A DNA stretch of 64,000 bases from Alloyangia pacifica (GCF_020524285.1 NZ_JAIVKX010000018.1:1-64000); one strand, 5' to 3'; counted from the first letter of the stretch, positions 46,451 to 55,781 are shown. Program-made: numbers and translations. The notes: generated from the sequence alone by a model not told the origin.

Positions 46451-46909
46451 GTGATCAAGAAATTGGCACAAACCCGCGAAAGCGATGACATTTTCGAGCT
46501 TTCCAGTTTCACGCCCTACCTTCTCAACCAGGCGGCTGAAGCGCAGAGTGACGTGTTTTCAAGAAATTACCGCGACCGCTACGGGATGCTTCGGACCGAG
46601 TGGCGGGTGCTGTTCCACCTGGGCCGCCACGGCGACATGAGCGCCAAGGAGATCTCGGAAAGCGCCTCGATCCACAAGACCAAGGTCTCCCGCGCGGTCC
46701 GCGCGCTGGAGGAAAAGCGATTCCTCTCGCGGGTCACCAGCCCGGACGACCGGCGCAGCGAACGGCTCTCGCTGCGCCCGCCGGGACAGGAGGCGTTTCG
46801 GCACCTGTCGCGGGCGGCGCAGGACTACGAGGCCGCGCTCGAGCAGCGCCTCGGGAAACGCGACGCGTGCAAATTGCGGGAGTTGCTCAAGCGGTTGGAC
46901 GGCACCTGA
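46451..46909 (+). CDS. MarR-family regulator of homogentisate genes
   Basis: A 152-residue MarR protein starting at GTG. The wHTH includes [40 protein letters not shown] and the wing [15 protein letters not shown]. The divergent position, 75 bases from hmgA with a perfect palindrome in between, indicates that it represses hmgA and itself, probably relieved by homogentisate, as known for HmgR-type regulators in other bacteria. Confidence 0.9.
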   Translation: MIKKLAQTRESDDIFELSSFTPYLLNQAAEAQSDVFSRNYRDRYGMLRTEWRVLFHLGRHGDMSAKEISESASIHKTKVSRAVRALEEKRFLSRVTSPDDRRSERLSLRPPGQEAFRHLSRAAQDYEAALEQRLGKRDACKLRELLKRLDGT

Positions 46910-46958
46910 CCTGCCGGACGGCGCGGCCCGCTGGGGCACCCCGCGGCCCGGCCCGCGT

Positions 46959-49900
46959 TCACAGGTCCAGCTCGATCACCCCGCCCGGTGTCGCGGCGCG
47001 ACTCTGGCAGGTGATCATCGCGCCCTCCCGCTGCGCCTTCGACAGAACGAAGTCGCGGTGCTCGACCTCCCCCGCCCGCACCCCGCACTTGCACACCCCG
47101 CAGATGCCGTCGTCGCATTTGAGGTCGATCGGAATCCCCGCCGCCTGCAGGACCTCCGCCGCGCTGCGGTCCTCGGCCACCTGCAGCACGCGCCCGTCCT
47201 TCAGCCGCAGGGCAAAGGGGTGGTTCTCGTAGTCGGGCTGCTCGGGCACCGAGAAATACTCCAGGTGCCGCGCCTCCTCGGGGAAGCCGGCGCGCTCTGC
47301 CGCCGCCATGACACCCTGCATGTAGCGGTCGGGCCCGCAGGTGTAGACGTGCCATCCCGGGGCGTAGCCGCCCATGATCGCATCCAGGTCGGCGCGCGTC
47401 CCCTCGTCGGAGACATGCAGATGCACCTTCCCGGCCCAGGGCATCGCCGCCAGATCGTCGAGAAATCCGGCCCCGGCGCGCCGCGAGCAGGAGTAGTGCA
47501 GTGCAAAATCCCGACCCAAGGCGTGCAGGCGGTGGGCGAAGGCGATCATCGGCGTGATGCCGATGCCGCCGCCCATGAGCAGTGACATGGGCGCAGACTC
47601 CTCGAGAGGGAAATGGTTGATCGGCCGCGAGATGAAGATCTTCCGCCCCGGCGTGAAGATGCGGTGCATCAGCTTCGAGCCGCCCCGGCCCGCCTCCTCG
47701 CGTAGCACGGCGATCTGGTAGCGCGTGCGGTCGGCGGGATCGCCGCTCATCGAGTATTGGCGCAGGAATTCCGGCGCGACCAGGATGTCGAGATGCGCCC
47801 CGGCGGTCCATTCCGGCAGGTCCGAACCGTCGAGGCTGCGGAACTCGTATTTCGTCACATCGGCGGTCATGGCATGGGCCTCGGCCACCTCGACCCGGAT
47901 CACCGGCGCATCTTCCGGCACGCTGTAGCCATGCAGGTGATCATCCCTGCCCTGCTCCAATCGCAGCTTGTACTCGCGGGCGGTGAGCATCGCCTGGTAG
48001 GCCTCGATCCCCTTTTCGCGGTCCATCGGGAAGGGATAGGGCCAGGGATGCGGCGCCAGGCGCGCGGGATAGACCGCCAGCGTCTGGTCCTCGTAGCGCA
48101 GGTCCAGCCCGGGCTGCAGATCGCGGCGATTCACCGGATGGCGGCTGGGCCGATAGGCGCCGTCCTCTTCCAATTCGATGTCCCACCACCATTTCTTGAC
48201 GTCGTTCAGCCTGCCGTTGCCGACCGCGTCATCGAGCCGCGCCAGCAGCGGCGCGGCCTTCGGCACATTCATCGCCGCCCAGCGGAAAGGCCGCTCGGCA
48301 AAGAGCCCCTCGAGGTTCCACGGGCAGGTCTTCATGCACCGCCCGCACATTGCGCCGCCCTTGGTGGTGATACGGTAGGTCGCGCATTTCTGGCTGTCGG
48401 ACTTCCAGATCTCGTAGCCATTGAACATCAGCTTCGGCCCGGCGGTGATCGCCCCCGACGGGCATTCCCGCGCGCATTTGTTGCAGCTCTCGCAAAAGCT
48501 CTGCAGGCCGAAGTCGATGGGCCTGTCATGTGCCAGCGGCATGTCGGTGGTCACCACTCCGGACTTGAGCCGCGGCCCGAGATAGGGGTTGAGGATCACC
48601 TCGCCGATGCGGCTCACCTCGCCCAGCCCCGACAGCAGCAGCAGAGGCGGCTGCAGCACCTCGCCATCCAGGACCGTATGCGCCTTGGCCTTGTAGCCGA
48701 GGTTGCGGATCTGCTGCGCGATGACGCCCCCGAGCAGCGAGAAGCGCAGGTAGGCGCGCATCGATTGCGCGACGCTGATCCAGTCGTCGCCGCTGGCGCC
48801 CTCCATGGTCTCGAAGCCCTGGTCGATAATCATGCTGATCGCCTGGTCGTGCGGCGGCTCGATGGGAGTGCCGAGGGCGTCGTGCGAGTACCACGCCCAC
48901 TCGGGGCAGCGCGAGATCCCCACCGCGTCCGCGCCCAGGAAATAGCTCGCCGCCTTGATGTTCGCGGCATTGCGCGCGGCGTCCGCGGGCCGTGCGCCGC
49001 CCGGATCCGGCGTCCCGTCCTGGTTCAGAACGAAGGCCCCGAGCGCCCGCCGCTGCGCGGAGGAGGGCGCCGCCTTGCGCGCGTAATGGCCGCCCTTGGC
49101 CCCCTCCTGCAGCGCCTTGCCCATGTCGCCGAACTGCGCGCGGGCGAACATGTCGGCGCGCTTCGGCACCCGGGCGACCCGCGCCTCGTCGATATAGGTG
49201 GTGGGCGCGTCGACCCGCTTCAGCCGCTCGAAAGGATGCGCCCCGTCGACAAAGCGGCGGCGGTCGTAGGGGTTGCCGTTCAGCGCGGACCGCTGGACGC
49301 CACGGCCGAGCCGCCATGCCAGACCGCCCGAGCCGGGCTGCGCCGCGAGCGGCTGGTCGCAGGCCAGATCCAGACGGCAGGTGACCACGCCGACGCCGAA
49401 GCGCGTCCCGAGGAACGGCGCCTCGAGCCGCCCCTCCCGCACCATGGCCAGCCCCGCCGCCACCGTCAGCCGATTGAGATCGACGTCCGAGGCCGCCCCC
49501 GAATGCGCCTTTGCATCGTGCCCCAGCAGGCGGATGTAATTCGCGATGACATTGGCGGTCTCCGAGGCGCGCAGGCAGGCGCGCTGCGCCAGCGCATCCT
49601 TCAGCCAGTCGCAGCCGGGCTCATCCTCGCCCGGCTCGCGCGGGTTCTCGTAGAGGTAGACGATGGCATGGCTGTGCCCGCTGATTGGTGCGGGCGGTGC
49701 GGCGATGCTGTCCTTCAGGTCCGCCATGATGACATCGATCCCAGAGGCCAGGGTCTTGGTCTGGCGCGTCTGGATGTCCCTGGCCAGACGGTCGATGTCG
49801 GGATTGAGAAAGGGCGTCTCCAGCAGCGCGGCCGCGTCCAACCGGCAGATCCCGACCATGGCCGCGTCGTTGAAATAGCCGAAAGCCTTGAGGTGGTTGG

Positions 49901-50150
49901 CGCGCTCGACCGGATCGCCGGGAATCTCCGAGACCTCCGGGTTTGTCAGACCGCCGCGGATCGTGTCGAGGATCGCCTGATACTCGCGCATCGCGTTGAC
50001 GATGCTTTCCGGCGCGTCGGGACGGTCGAAGCGGACCTGCTGCATCGGCGGCACGTCGGCAAGGTCGGGTGTTTCCCCGCGCGCAAGGGTTTCGAGCGGA
50101 AACGGCCCCATATGGACCGGGCGGTTGCGGTCGGAGAACAGTCGAGTCAC
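46959..50150 (-). CDS. Self-sufficient reductive dehalogenase (RdhA fused to ferredoxin reductase)
   Basis: A 1063-residue fusion. Residues 80-270 form a degenerate repeat of the cobalamin-binding core, and 390-550 the core itself (compare HLKAFGYFNDAAMVGICRL with NIKAASYFLGADAVGISRC). Two [4Fe-4S] clusters follow: C553/C556/C559/C563 and C589/C602/C605/C609. From 740 a flavin/NAD(P)H reductase (RQYSMSGDP, MGGGIGITPM, YTCGPDRYM) ends in a plant-type [2Fe-2S] domain (C1012/C1017/C1020/C1048). There is no Tat signal, so it is cytoplasmic. This matches catabolic, oxygen-tolerant enzymes such as BhbA and relatives of NpRdhA, which remove halogens from halogenated hydroxybenzoates using B12. GTG start after GGAGGTG. 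Confidence 0.88.
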   Translation of the reverse strand: MTRLFSDRNRPVHMGPFPLETLARGETPDLADVPPMQQVRFDRPDAPESIVNAMREYQAILDTIRGGLTNPEVSEIPGDPVERANHLKAFGYFNDAAMVGICRLDAAALLETPFLNPDIDRLARDIQTRQTKTLASGIDVIMADLKDSIAAPPAPISGHSHAIVYLYENPREPGEDEPGCDWLKDALAQRACLRASETANVIANYIRLLGHDAKAHSGAASDVDLNRLTVAAGLAMVREGRLEAPFLGTRFGVGVVTCRLDLACDQPLAAQPGSGGLAWRLGRGVQRSALNGNPYDRRRFVDGAHPFERLKRVDAPTTYIDEARVARVPKRADMFARAQFGDMGKALQEGAKGGHYARKAAPSSAQRRALGAFVLNQDGTPDPGGARPADAARNAANIKAASYFLGADAVGISRCPEWAWYSHDALGTPIEPPHDQAISMIIDQGFETMEGASGDDWISVAQSMRAYLRFSLLGGVIAQQIRNLGYKAKAHTVLDGEVLQPPLLLLSGLGEVSRIGEVILNPYLGPRLKSGVVTTDMPLAHDRPIDFGLQSFCESCNKCARECPSGAITAGPKLMFNGYEIWKSDSQKCATYRITTKGGAMCGRCMKTCPWNLEGLFAERPFRWAAMNVPKAAPLLARLDDAVGNGRLNDVKKWWWDIELEEDGAYRPSRHPVNRRDLQPGLDLRYEDQTLAVYPARLAPHPWPYPFPMDREKGIEAYQAMLTAREYKLRLEQGRDDHLHGYSVPEDAPVIRVEVAEAHAMTADVTKYEFRSLDGSDLPEWTAGAHLDILVAPEFLRQYSMSGDPADRTRYQIAVLREEAGRGGSKLMHRIFTPGRKIFISRPINHFPLEESAPMSLLMGGGIGITPMIAFAHRLHALGRDFALHYSCSRRAGAGFLDDLAAMPWAGKVHLHVSDEGTRADLDAIMGGYAPGWHVYTCGPDRYMQGVMAAAERAGFPEEARHLEYFSVPEQPDYENHPFALRLKDGRVLQVAEDRSAAEVLQAAGIPIDLKCDDGICGVCKCGVRAGEVEHRDFVLSKAQREGAMITCQSRAATPGGVIELDL

Positions 50151-50221
50151 GGCACCTCCCCATGCGTGTGGTTCGAACTTTCTTGATCTAGCCGGAGCGC
50201 GGCGCCTATTCTGTAACCCGA

Positions 50222-51004
50222 ATGGATGACACCGCTTTCTCTCCCCTGCCCCGCGACCGCAGCGCGACGCTCGCCGCGCTGGTGCCGGAGCCGGGGTTCG
50301 GCGCGGCGCTGCTGGCTTATATTCGCGAGGCTGCGGACATCGTGAATTTCGGCGCCTTCTACGTGTCCGACCTGAAGCGTCCGGAGCCGGTCCTGTCGAT
50401 CTGGTCCGGCGAGATGAGCGACTACTGGTTCCGCCGCAACGCCCGCACGATCGCCTCGCACGACAGCCTGCGGCAGGACTTCTCGGACCGCATCCGCCGC
50501 GCGCCGCAGGGCGCGCTGGTCATCGACCGCTGGCATCCCCCGGCGGACGATCCGCGCGCGGCGATCTATGCCCGCGACCAGGTGGTCGAGCGGGTTTCGG
50601 TCGCCTCGCGGATCGGGCGCGGCGGGCTTGTGTCCTTCTACCTGCGCGGGGTGCAGGCGGGATGGCTGTCGGACGCGGATCTCTCGCGGCTTCGCGGCGT
50701 CCTGCCGCTGGCGCACGAGTTGATCGGCCTGCGGCACCGCATCGCCGGGCACCAGCCGGGGTTGCCGGCGGACCGGTCCTTCGCGGCGCTGCGGGCAGAC
50801 AATGTCGGCGCCTTCGCGGGGCTGACAGTGCGCGAGGCCGAGGTCTGCGATCTCGCCGCCCGCGGTGTCTCGGTCGAGGGCACCGCACTGGATCTGGGCA
50901 TCTCCGAGAACACCGTCCGAACGCTGCGCCGGCGGGCCTACCGCCGGCTGCAGGTCGCGACGACGACGCAATTGACGCGATTGCTGTTCAGCGACCGCCG
51001 CTGA
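50222..51004 (+). CDS. LuxR-type (GerE) transcriptional regulator
   Basis: A 260-residue protein with a C-terminal LuxR HTH (FAGLTVREAEVCDLAARGVS, GTALDLGISENTVRTLRRRA) at about 198-250. The N-terminal ~180 residues show no obvious sensor motif but contain FGAFYVSDLKRPEPVLSIW, reminiscent of PAS/GAF-like folds. It is divergent from the dehalogenase gene with only 71 bases between the starts, so it is the prime candidate to regulate it. I see no autoinducer-binding signature. Confidence 0.85.
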   Translation: MDDTAFSPLPRDRSATLAALVPEPGFGAALLAYIREAADIVNFGAFYVSDLKRPEPVLSIWSGEMSDYWFRRNARTIASHDSLRQDFSDRIRRAPQGALVIDRWHPPADDPRAAIYARDQVVERVSVASRIGRGGLVSFYLRGVQAGWLSDADLSRLRGVLPLAHELIGLRHRIAGHQPGLPADRSFAALRADNVGAFAGLTVREAEVCDLAARGVSVEGTALDLGISENTVRTLRRRAYRRLQVATTTQLTRLLFSDRR

Positions 51005-51137
51005 AGGCCAGGAAACGCCGTTGAAGAGCGATTGCTTCAGGGCACCGCCTTTTCACCGAAAACCGAGGTCGTCTTTTCACTCGGACTTGCGATCCAGGAA
51101 GGCTCCGCTGTTGCGTTCCGCACGACTTCGGGGCGAC

Positions 51138-52229
51138 CTACCGCTTTTGGGCGTAATAGGCCGCGAGATCGGCGATGTCTGTATCTGTCAGGTTGCGTAC
51201 CGCTGCCTGCATGAGATGCGCGCGCGGCGTCTCGGGGATCGGCCCGTCGCGGTAGAGGTGCAGCCAGTTGACCAGCCAGTAGCCGTCCTGCCCGGCGATG
51301 CGCGGCGTGTCGGCGCGTTTCGGCATGAGCCCGCCGCCGGTCCCCTCATGGCAGGAGGCGCAGCTCGCGATGTCCTCGTGCTCGTCGCCCTGCCATGCCA
51401 GCGCGCGGCCCCGCTCGGCATCGCCGAAGGGCAGCGACCGGCCTTGCCATGTGCCCCCCATACCGGCGTAGCGTTCGGCGATCGCGGAGCGGGTCTCGGT
51501 GCTCAGCGGCGCGGCGAGCGGTTCCATGAAACCGCTTTCGCGATGTCCGGTCGCATAGGCTTCGAGCACAGTTTCGAGCCAGCCCTGCGACTGCCCGGCC
51601 AGCTTCGGCGCGGTCCCGTCCCGGCCCAGCCCATCCTCGCCGTGGCACCGCGCGCAGGCCAGCTCCTGCGGGATGGCGCCCGGCAGACCGCCAAAACGCA
51701 CCCCGGCGCTCTGGTATCCACCCGCACGGCCAAAGGCGGCCTCCGCGTAGGCCGCGCGGTCGAAGTCGTCGTAGTGCGACAGGAAGGCGGCCATGGCCCA
51801 GGGCTCATCGTCGCGACCCTCGCCGGGCCAACTCGGCATGCCGGTGTACTTGAAGCCGTGGCGGGCGATCCACCAGAACTCCTCCGGCTCGAAGTCGTCC
51901 GAGGTCAGCATCGGCGGCTCGGGACGCATGCCCTCGACGGCGGGGTTTCGGGGAAGGCCCGGCGCACCGTGGCAGGTCTGGCAGCCGGTGGCGAAATGCC
52001 CTGCGCCGAGGCGGATGAGCCCCGGATCGTCCAGGTCCACGTGGTCCGGCACCTCCACCCGGTTCGCCCGCACCCGCACCGCGTTGCGCAGGTACTGGTG
52101 CAGCACCTCGCCCACGCCGGGCAGATGCGGCACCGAGGCGGCGATATTGTAGGGCGCAAACCAGAAGAAGGCCGCCCCGGTGACGGCCACGGCGCCCATG
52201 CCGCCGATGATCCAGCGTTTCAGCCTCAT
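51138..52229 (-). CDS. Triheme cytochrome c
   Basis: A 363-residue secreted or membrane-anchored c-type cytochrome with an N-terminal hydrophobic segment (IIGGMGAVAVTGAAFFWF). Three CxxCH sites are visible: C83-C86-H87 (CQTCH), C192-C195-H196 (CARCH) and C290-C293-H294 (CASCH). The C-terminal NLTDTDIADLAAYYAQKR is a typical cytochrome c ending. It is the last gene of the leftward oxidase operon; its ATG overlaps the ctaG-like stop. It likely delivers electrons to the caa3-type oxidase encoded upstream. Confidence 0.85.
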   Translation of the reverse strand: MRLKRWIIGGMGAVAVTGAAFFWFAPYNIAASVPHLPGVGEVLHQYLRNAVRVRANRVEVPDHVDLDDPGLIRLGAGHFATGCQTCHGAPGLPRNPAVEGMRPEPPMLTSDDFEPEEFWWIARHGFKYTGMPSWPGEGRDDEPWAMAAFLSHYDDFDRAAYAEAAFGRAGGYQSAGVRFGGLPGAIPQELACARCHGEDGLGRDGTAPKLAGQSQGWLETVLEAYATGHRESGFMEPLAAPLSTETRSAIAERYAGMGGTWQGRSLPFGDAERGRALAWQGDEHEDIASCASCHEGTGGGLMPKRADTPRIAGQDGYWLVNWLHLYRDGPIPETPRAHLMQAAVRNLTDTDIADLAAYYAQKR

Positions 52230-52804
52230 GCCTGCGCCTCCTTGAGTTCCAGCGCCTGACCCAGCCGGCGCAGCGCCGCGACGAGGTAGATCGCGCCTCC
52301 GGCCCCGGCCATCAGCGCGCCTGCCACCTGCTGTTCCTGCAGCGCCGAAAGACCGAGGTGCCCGGCGCAGATGTCTCCGTAGAGCGTGCGCGGCGCGAGG
52401 CCGATCAGCGCGCCGAGCAGGGTCATGTGCATCGTCGTCGCCAGCAGCACCACGGCACCGCCGAAGCCGCCGGCGGCGCGCACCGTGGCCCAGAGCATCA
52501 TCCCGACGATAAGAAAACTTCCCTGCTCGAGCACAAGGCCGGTGGGGCTCAGCCGTGCCCAGAGGTGCATCGCCGGCAGGTGCCAGACCCAGACCACCAG
52601 CATCTCGGCCACCGCGCCCAGCACTAGCGCCATGGCGCCCGAGGGCAGCCGCAGGGTTGGGGCCCAGAGCGCGGGCACCACCGCCGTCACGCCCAGGTGC
52701 AGCACCATGTGCAGCACCATCGAGCCCGCCGCCAGCCCGGGCAATGGACCCAGCCAGAGCGCCGCCAGCAGCGCCAGCGCGAGGAGACGGCGCGCACTCA
52801 GCAT
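52226..52804 (-). CDS. CtaG-family (caa3-type) oxidase assembly membrane protein
   Basis: A 192-residue polytopic protein with the histidine-rich SMVLHMVLHLGVTAVVPALW segment, WVWHLPAMH and TTMHMTLLGALIGLAPRTLY, matching the CtaG_Cox_caa3 family that assists copper-site assembly. It is shorter than full-length family members. The ATG at 52804 overlaps the upstream gene by seven bases (ATGCTGA). Confidence 0.78.
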   Translation of the reverse strand: MLSARRLLALALLAALWLGPLPGLAAGSMVLHMVLHLGVTAVVPALWAPTLRLPSGAMALVLGAVAEMLVVWVWHLPAMHLWARLSPTGLVLEQGSFLIVGMMLWATVRAAGGFGGAVVLLATTMHMTLLGALIGLAPRTLYGDICAGHLGLSALQEQQVAGALMAGAGGAIYLVAALRRLGQALELKEAQA

Positions 52805-53211
52805 TCGCCCAGCACCATGCCGGGGATCACCGTGAAGAGGATCGCGACCGCCGAGAGCACGCAGAGCAGCAGCGCCAAGTGACCGACGAAGCGGTCGCGT
52901 GCCCGCTCCGAGCTTTCGGTGATTTCCTCGAAGATCACGAAGACGCCGCCGTAGCGGCGGATCGCAAGCACCGCCAGCCCGATGATCGCGGCGATGCAGA
53001 GCCCGCCCAGCCCGGCGATGATCCAGCGCGGCTCGGCCAGCGACGTGCCGCGCCCGAGCTTGGCGCACCAGATCGCCGCGACCCAGTAGCTGAGCAGGAA
53101 ATGCGCCGCCCAGATCGAGGGGGCCGCGACAAGGATCCAGACCGAGCCCTGGTCGATGACGCGCGGCGCGTCACCGGGTGGGACGGTCTTCCTGTCTCGG
53201 GACCGGGCCAT
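52798..53211 (-). CDS. Membrane protein of the cox operon, function unknown
   Basis: 137 residues with three hydrophobic stretches (VWILVAAPSIWAAHFLLSYW, IIAGLGGLCIAAIIGLAVLA and LALLLCVLSAVAILFTVIPG). No domain that I recognise. It is coupled on both sides: the start overlaps the CoxI-III stop as TGATG, and the end overlaps ctaG. It could be a small oxidase subunit, equivalent in position to CoxP of alternative oxidase operons. Confidence 0.7.
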   Translation of the reverse strand: MARSRDRKTVPPGDAPRVIDQGSVWILVAAPSIWAAHFLLSYWVAAIWCAKLGRGTSLAEPRWIIAGLGGLCIAAIIGLAVLAIRRYGGVFVIFEEITESSERARDRFVGHLALLLCVLSAVAILFTVIPGMVLGEC

Positions 53212-55766
53212 CACGCCACCCCCATGAGCATCGGGAAGAGTGCCAGCAGCGCGAAGATCACCACCGCCGTCAGCGCGAGGAAATGGGTGAAGAGCGTCAG
53301 GTTCACGCAGTCGGCGCGGTAGCGCGGCGTGCAGCGTCCGCGCCAGATGCGCGCCGCCACGTAGAGCCGCATCACCGCGTCGAGCAGCAGGTGCAGTCCC
53401 AGCCACAGGATCAGCACCCAGACGGTCGCGTCGAAGGAGGTCTCGGTGGCGTCGAGCCCGGCGCGCCAGGCGGCCCAGCACCACGCCCCGACCCCCGCTG
53501 CACCGAGCGGAACGCCCACGAGCAGCAGCGCCATCGCCTGCGCCGGGCCACCCCGCGCGAGCCGTTCTCGAGCGAGAAGCCCGGTCGCCCAGCCCGCCAG
53601 CAAGAGCGCCAGCCCGAGGAGCAGCCAGCCGAAGCCCGGCAACTTGGCGGCGCCCGGCAGGAAATCCGGCAGCGCCGTCCAGTAGAAGAAATAGCTGAAC
53701 ACCAGCCCCATGAAGGCGGTCATGTCACCGGTCATGGTGATGAACACCGCCCACCAGCCGGGCGAGCTATTGCCCTGCGCATAGGTCGGTAGCACCAGCC
53801 CTCGCCCCGCCTCTTTCTCGGACTTTTCGGGGATCTCCGCGGTCCCGGTCCACAGCCACCAGAGCGTGAAGCCGGCGAAGCCCGCGCCGAAGAGCAGCGT
53901 CAGCGTCCAGAGGTGGAAGGTCGCGAGGATGAACACCGCGCCGAGGCAGAAGGCCGCGCCGATGGTCAGGTAGCTCGGCCCACCGACGCGCTGCACGTAG
54001 AGCGGACGCGCGTCGAGGATGTCGGTGATGATCAACTCGCGCTTGCCCTCCTCCGCGTCGGGCAGGAACCATTCGCCGCGGTCCATCTCGCCGAGCAGCC
54101 CCTTCTGCTCCCAGAGCGGATAGCGGGTGTGGATATAGGGGATCGAACGCACGCCCCAGGGCTTGTCGGGAACCTCGGCGCTCCATTCCATCGTGCCGGC
54201 GTTCCAGAGGTTGCGCTCCACCAGCGGCGCCTTGCCGCGCGGCCAGAGCACGTTGACCGCCAGCACCACGAAGCCCGCCGCGAAGATGAAGGCGCCAACG
54301 GTCGAGACCATGTTGAGCACCGCCCAGCCATCGGTGACGTCATAGGTCCAGACCCGCCGCGGCATGCCCATCACACCCGTCCAATGCATCGGCAGGAACG
54401 TGAGGTTGAAGCCGCCGAACATCAGCCAGAAGCTCCAGCGCCCCAGCTTGTCGGACATCTTCTTCTGAGTGACGAAGGGGTACCAGTAGTGCACGCCCGC
54501 GAAGAGTGGGAAGAGCATGCCGCCGATCAGCGTGTAATGCAGGTGCGCCACCACGAAGTAGCTGTCATGCGCCTGCCAGTCGAAGGGCACCAGCGCCACC
54601 ATCACCCCGGTCAGCCCGCCGAAGACGAAAATCGCCAGCGCGCCCCCGGCAAACAGCATCGGCACCGAGCGGCGCACCTTGCTGACCAGCATGGTCGCGA
54701 TAAAGCAGAAGATCTGGATGCCCGTGGGCACCGACACCGCCTCGGAAGCGGCCGAGAAGAAGCTCAGCGAGATCTCCGGCAGGCCGGTGGTGAACATGTG
54801 GTGCACCCACAAACCGAACGACAGGAAGGCCACGCCCACCGCCGACAGCACGATCCACGAATGCCCGACCATGGGCCGCCCGGCGAAGGTCGGCAGGATG
54901 GTCGCGATGAGCGCGATCGAGGGCAGGAAGATAATGTAGACCTCGGGGTGGCCGAAAATCCAGAAGAGGTGCTGCCAGAGCAGCGGATCGCCGCCCCGGT
55001 CGGGATCGAAGAAGGCCCAGTCGAAGGCGCGCTCCATTTCCAGCAGCAGGTCCCCGGCGATCAGCGGCGGGAAGGCGAAGAGGATCATCCCCGCCACCAC
55101 CAGCACGTACCAGCAGTAGAGCGGGATCAAGTTGAGCCGCATGCCCGGCGGACGCGACTTCAGCACGCCGACGATCAACTCGACCGCGGCGGCGATCGAC
55201 GAGACCTCGATGAACGACAGGCCCAGCAGCCAGATGTCGGCCCCGAGGCCGCTGTAATCGGGATCGGACGAGAGCGGCGCATACATGAACCAGCCACCAT
55301 CCGGCGCCACGCCGAAGAACACCGAGCCGCAGACGAAGATGCCGCCGATCAGGAAGCACCAGTAGCCGAAGGCCGACAGCCGCGGGAACGGCAGGTCGCG
55401 TGCGCCGAGGATCTCGGGCAGGATCAGGATCGCCACCGCCTCGAAGATCGGCACGGCGAAGAGGAACATCATCGCCGTGCCGTGCAGGGTGAAGAGCTGG
55501 TTGTAGAGGCCCTGCGACAGCAGGTCGTTGTTCGGCACCGCCAGCTGCGCGCGGATCAGCAGCGCGAGGAAGCCGGCAAAGGTGAAGAAGGCGAAGGAGG
55601 TCAGCAGGTACCACTTGCCCACCGACGAGTTGTTCACCGCCGAGATGCGCCGCCAGCCGGTCGGCGTCTGCCAGACCTTCATCAGACGCGCGCGCTGCGC
55701 CTCGTCGCGCGCCTTGTCGTAGGGCTCGGCGGGCGGCAGCTTGGAGAGGTCGATCTCTTGGGTCAT
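53211..55766 (-). CDS. Cytochrome c oxidase subunits I and III fused
   Basis: 851 residues: subunit I (about 1-600) joined to a subunit III-like domain (about 600-851). Haem and copper ligands are present: H95 (HGTAM), H273 (GHPEVY), H322/H323 (VHHMF), H408 and H410 (AHLHYT), plus Tyr277. Asp124 (ARDLPFPR) and Glu275 of the D pathway are kept. The K-pathway lysine is absent: the segment reads VPTGIQIF with Gln351. The Asn pair of the D-channel segment (PRMNN in canonical enzymes) is PRLSA. It forms the catalytic core of an aa3/caa3-type oxidase. Confidence 0.92.
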   Translation of the reverse strand: MTQEIDLSKLPPAEPYDKARDEAQRARLMKVWQTPTGWRRISAVNNSSVGKWYLLTSFAFFTFAGFLALLIRAQLAVPNNDLLSQGLYNQLFTLHGTAMMFLFAVPIFEAVAILILPEILGARDLPFPRLSAFGYWCFLIGGIFVCGSVFFGVAPDGGWFMYAPLSSDPDYSGLGADIWLLGLSFIEVSSIAAAVELIVGVLKSRPPGMRLNLIPLYCWYVLVVAGMILFAFPPLIAGDLLLEMERAFDWAFFDPDRGGDPLLWQHLFWIFGHPEVYIIFLPSIALIATILPTFAGRPMVGHSWIVLSAVGVAFLSFGLWVHHMFTTGLPEISLSFFSAASEAVSVPTGIQIFCFIATMLVSKVRRSVPMLFAGGALAIFVFGGLTGVMVALVPFDWQAHDSYFVVAHLHYTLIGGMLFPLFAGVHYWYPFVTQKKMSDKLGRWSFWLMFGGFNLTFLPMHWTGVMGMPRRVWTYDVTDGWAVLNMVSTVGAFIFAAGFVVLAVNVLWPRGKAPLVERNLWNAGTMEWSAEVPDKPWGVRSIPYIHTRYPLWEQKGLLGEMDRGEWFLPDAEEGKRELIITDILDARPLYVQRVGGPSYLTIGAAFCLGAVFILATFHLWTLTLLFGAGFAGFTLWWLWTGTAEIPEKSEKEAGRGLVLPTYAQGNSSPGWWAVFITMTGDMTAFMGLVFSYFFYWTALPDFLPGAAKLPGFGWLLLGLALLLAGWATGLLARERLARGGPAQAMALLLVGVPLGAAGVGAWCWAAWRAGLDATETSFDATVWVLILWLGLHLLLDAVMRLYVAARIWRGRCTPRYRADCVNLTLFTHFLALTAVVIFALLALFPMLMGVA

Positions 55767-55781
55767 GCGCGGCGCGATCCC

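Noticed and set aside
50151-50221. Cobalamin riboswitch before the dehalogenase
   Set aside because: Only 71 bases separate the divergent starts, too short for a B12 riboswitch, and no B12-box sequence is seen.
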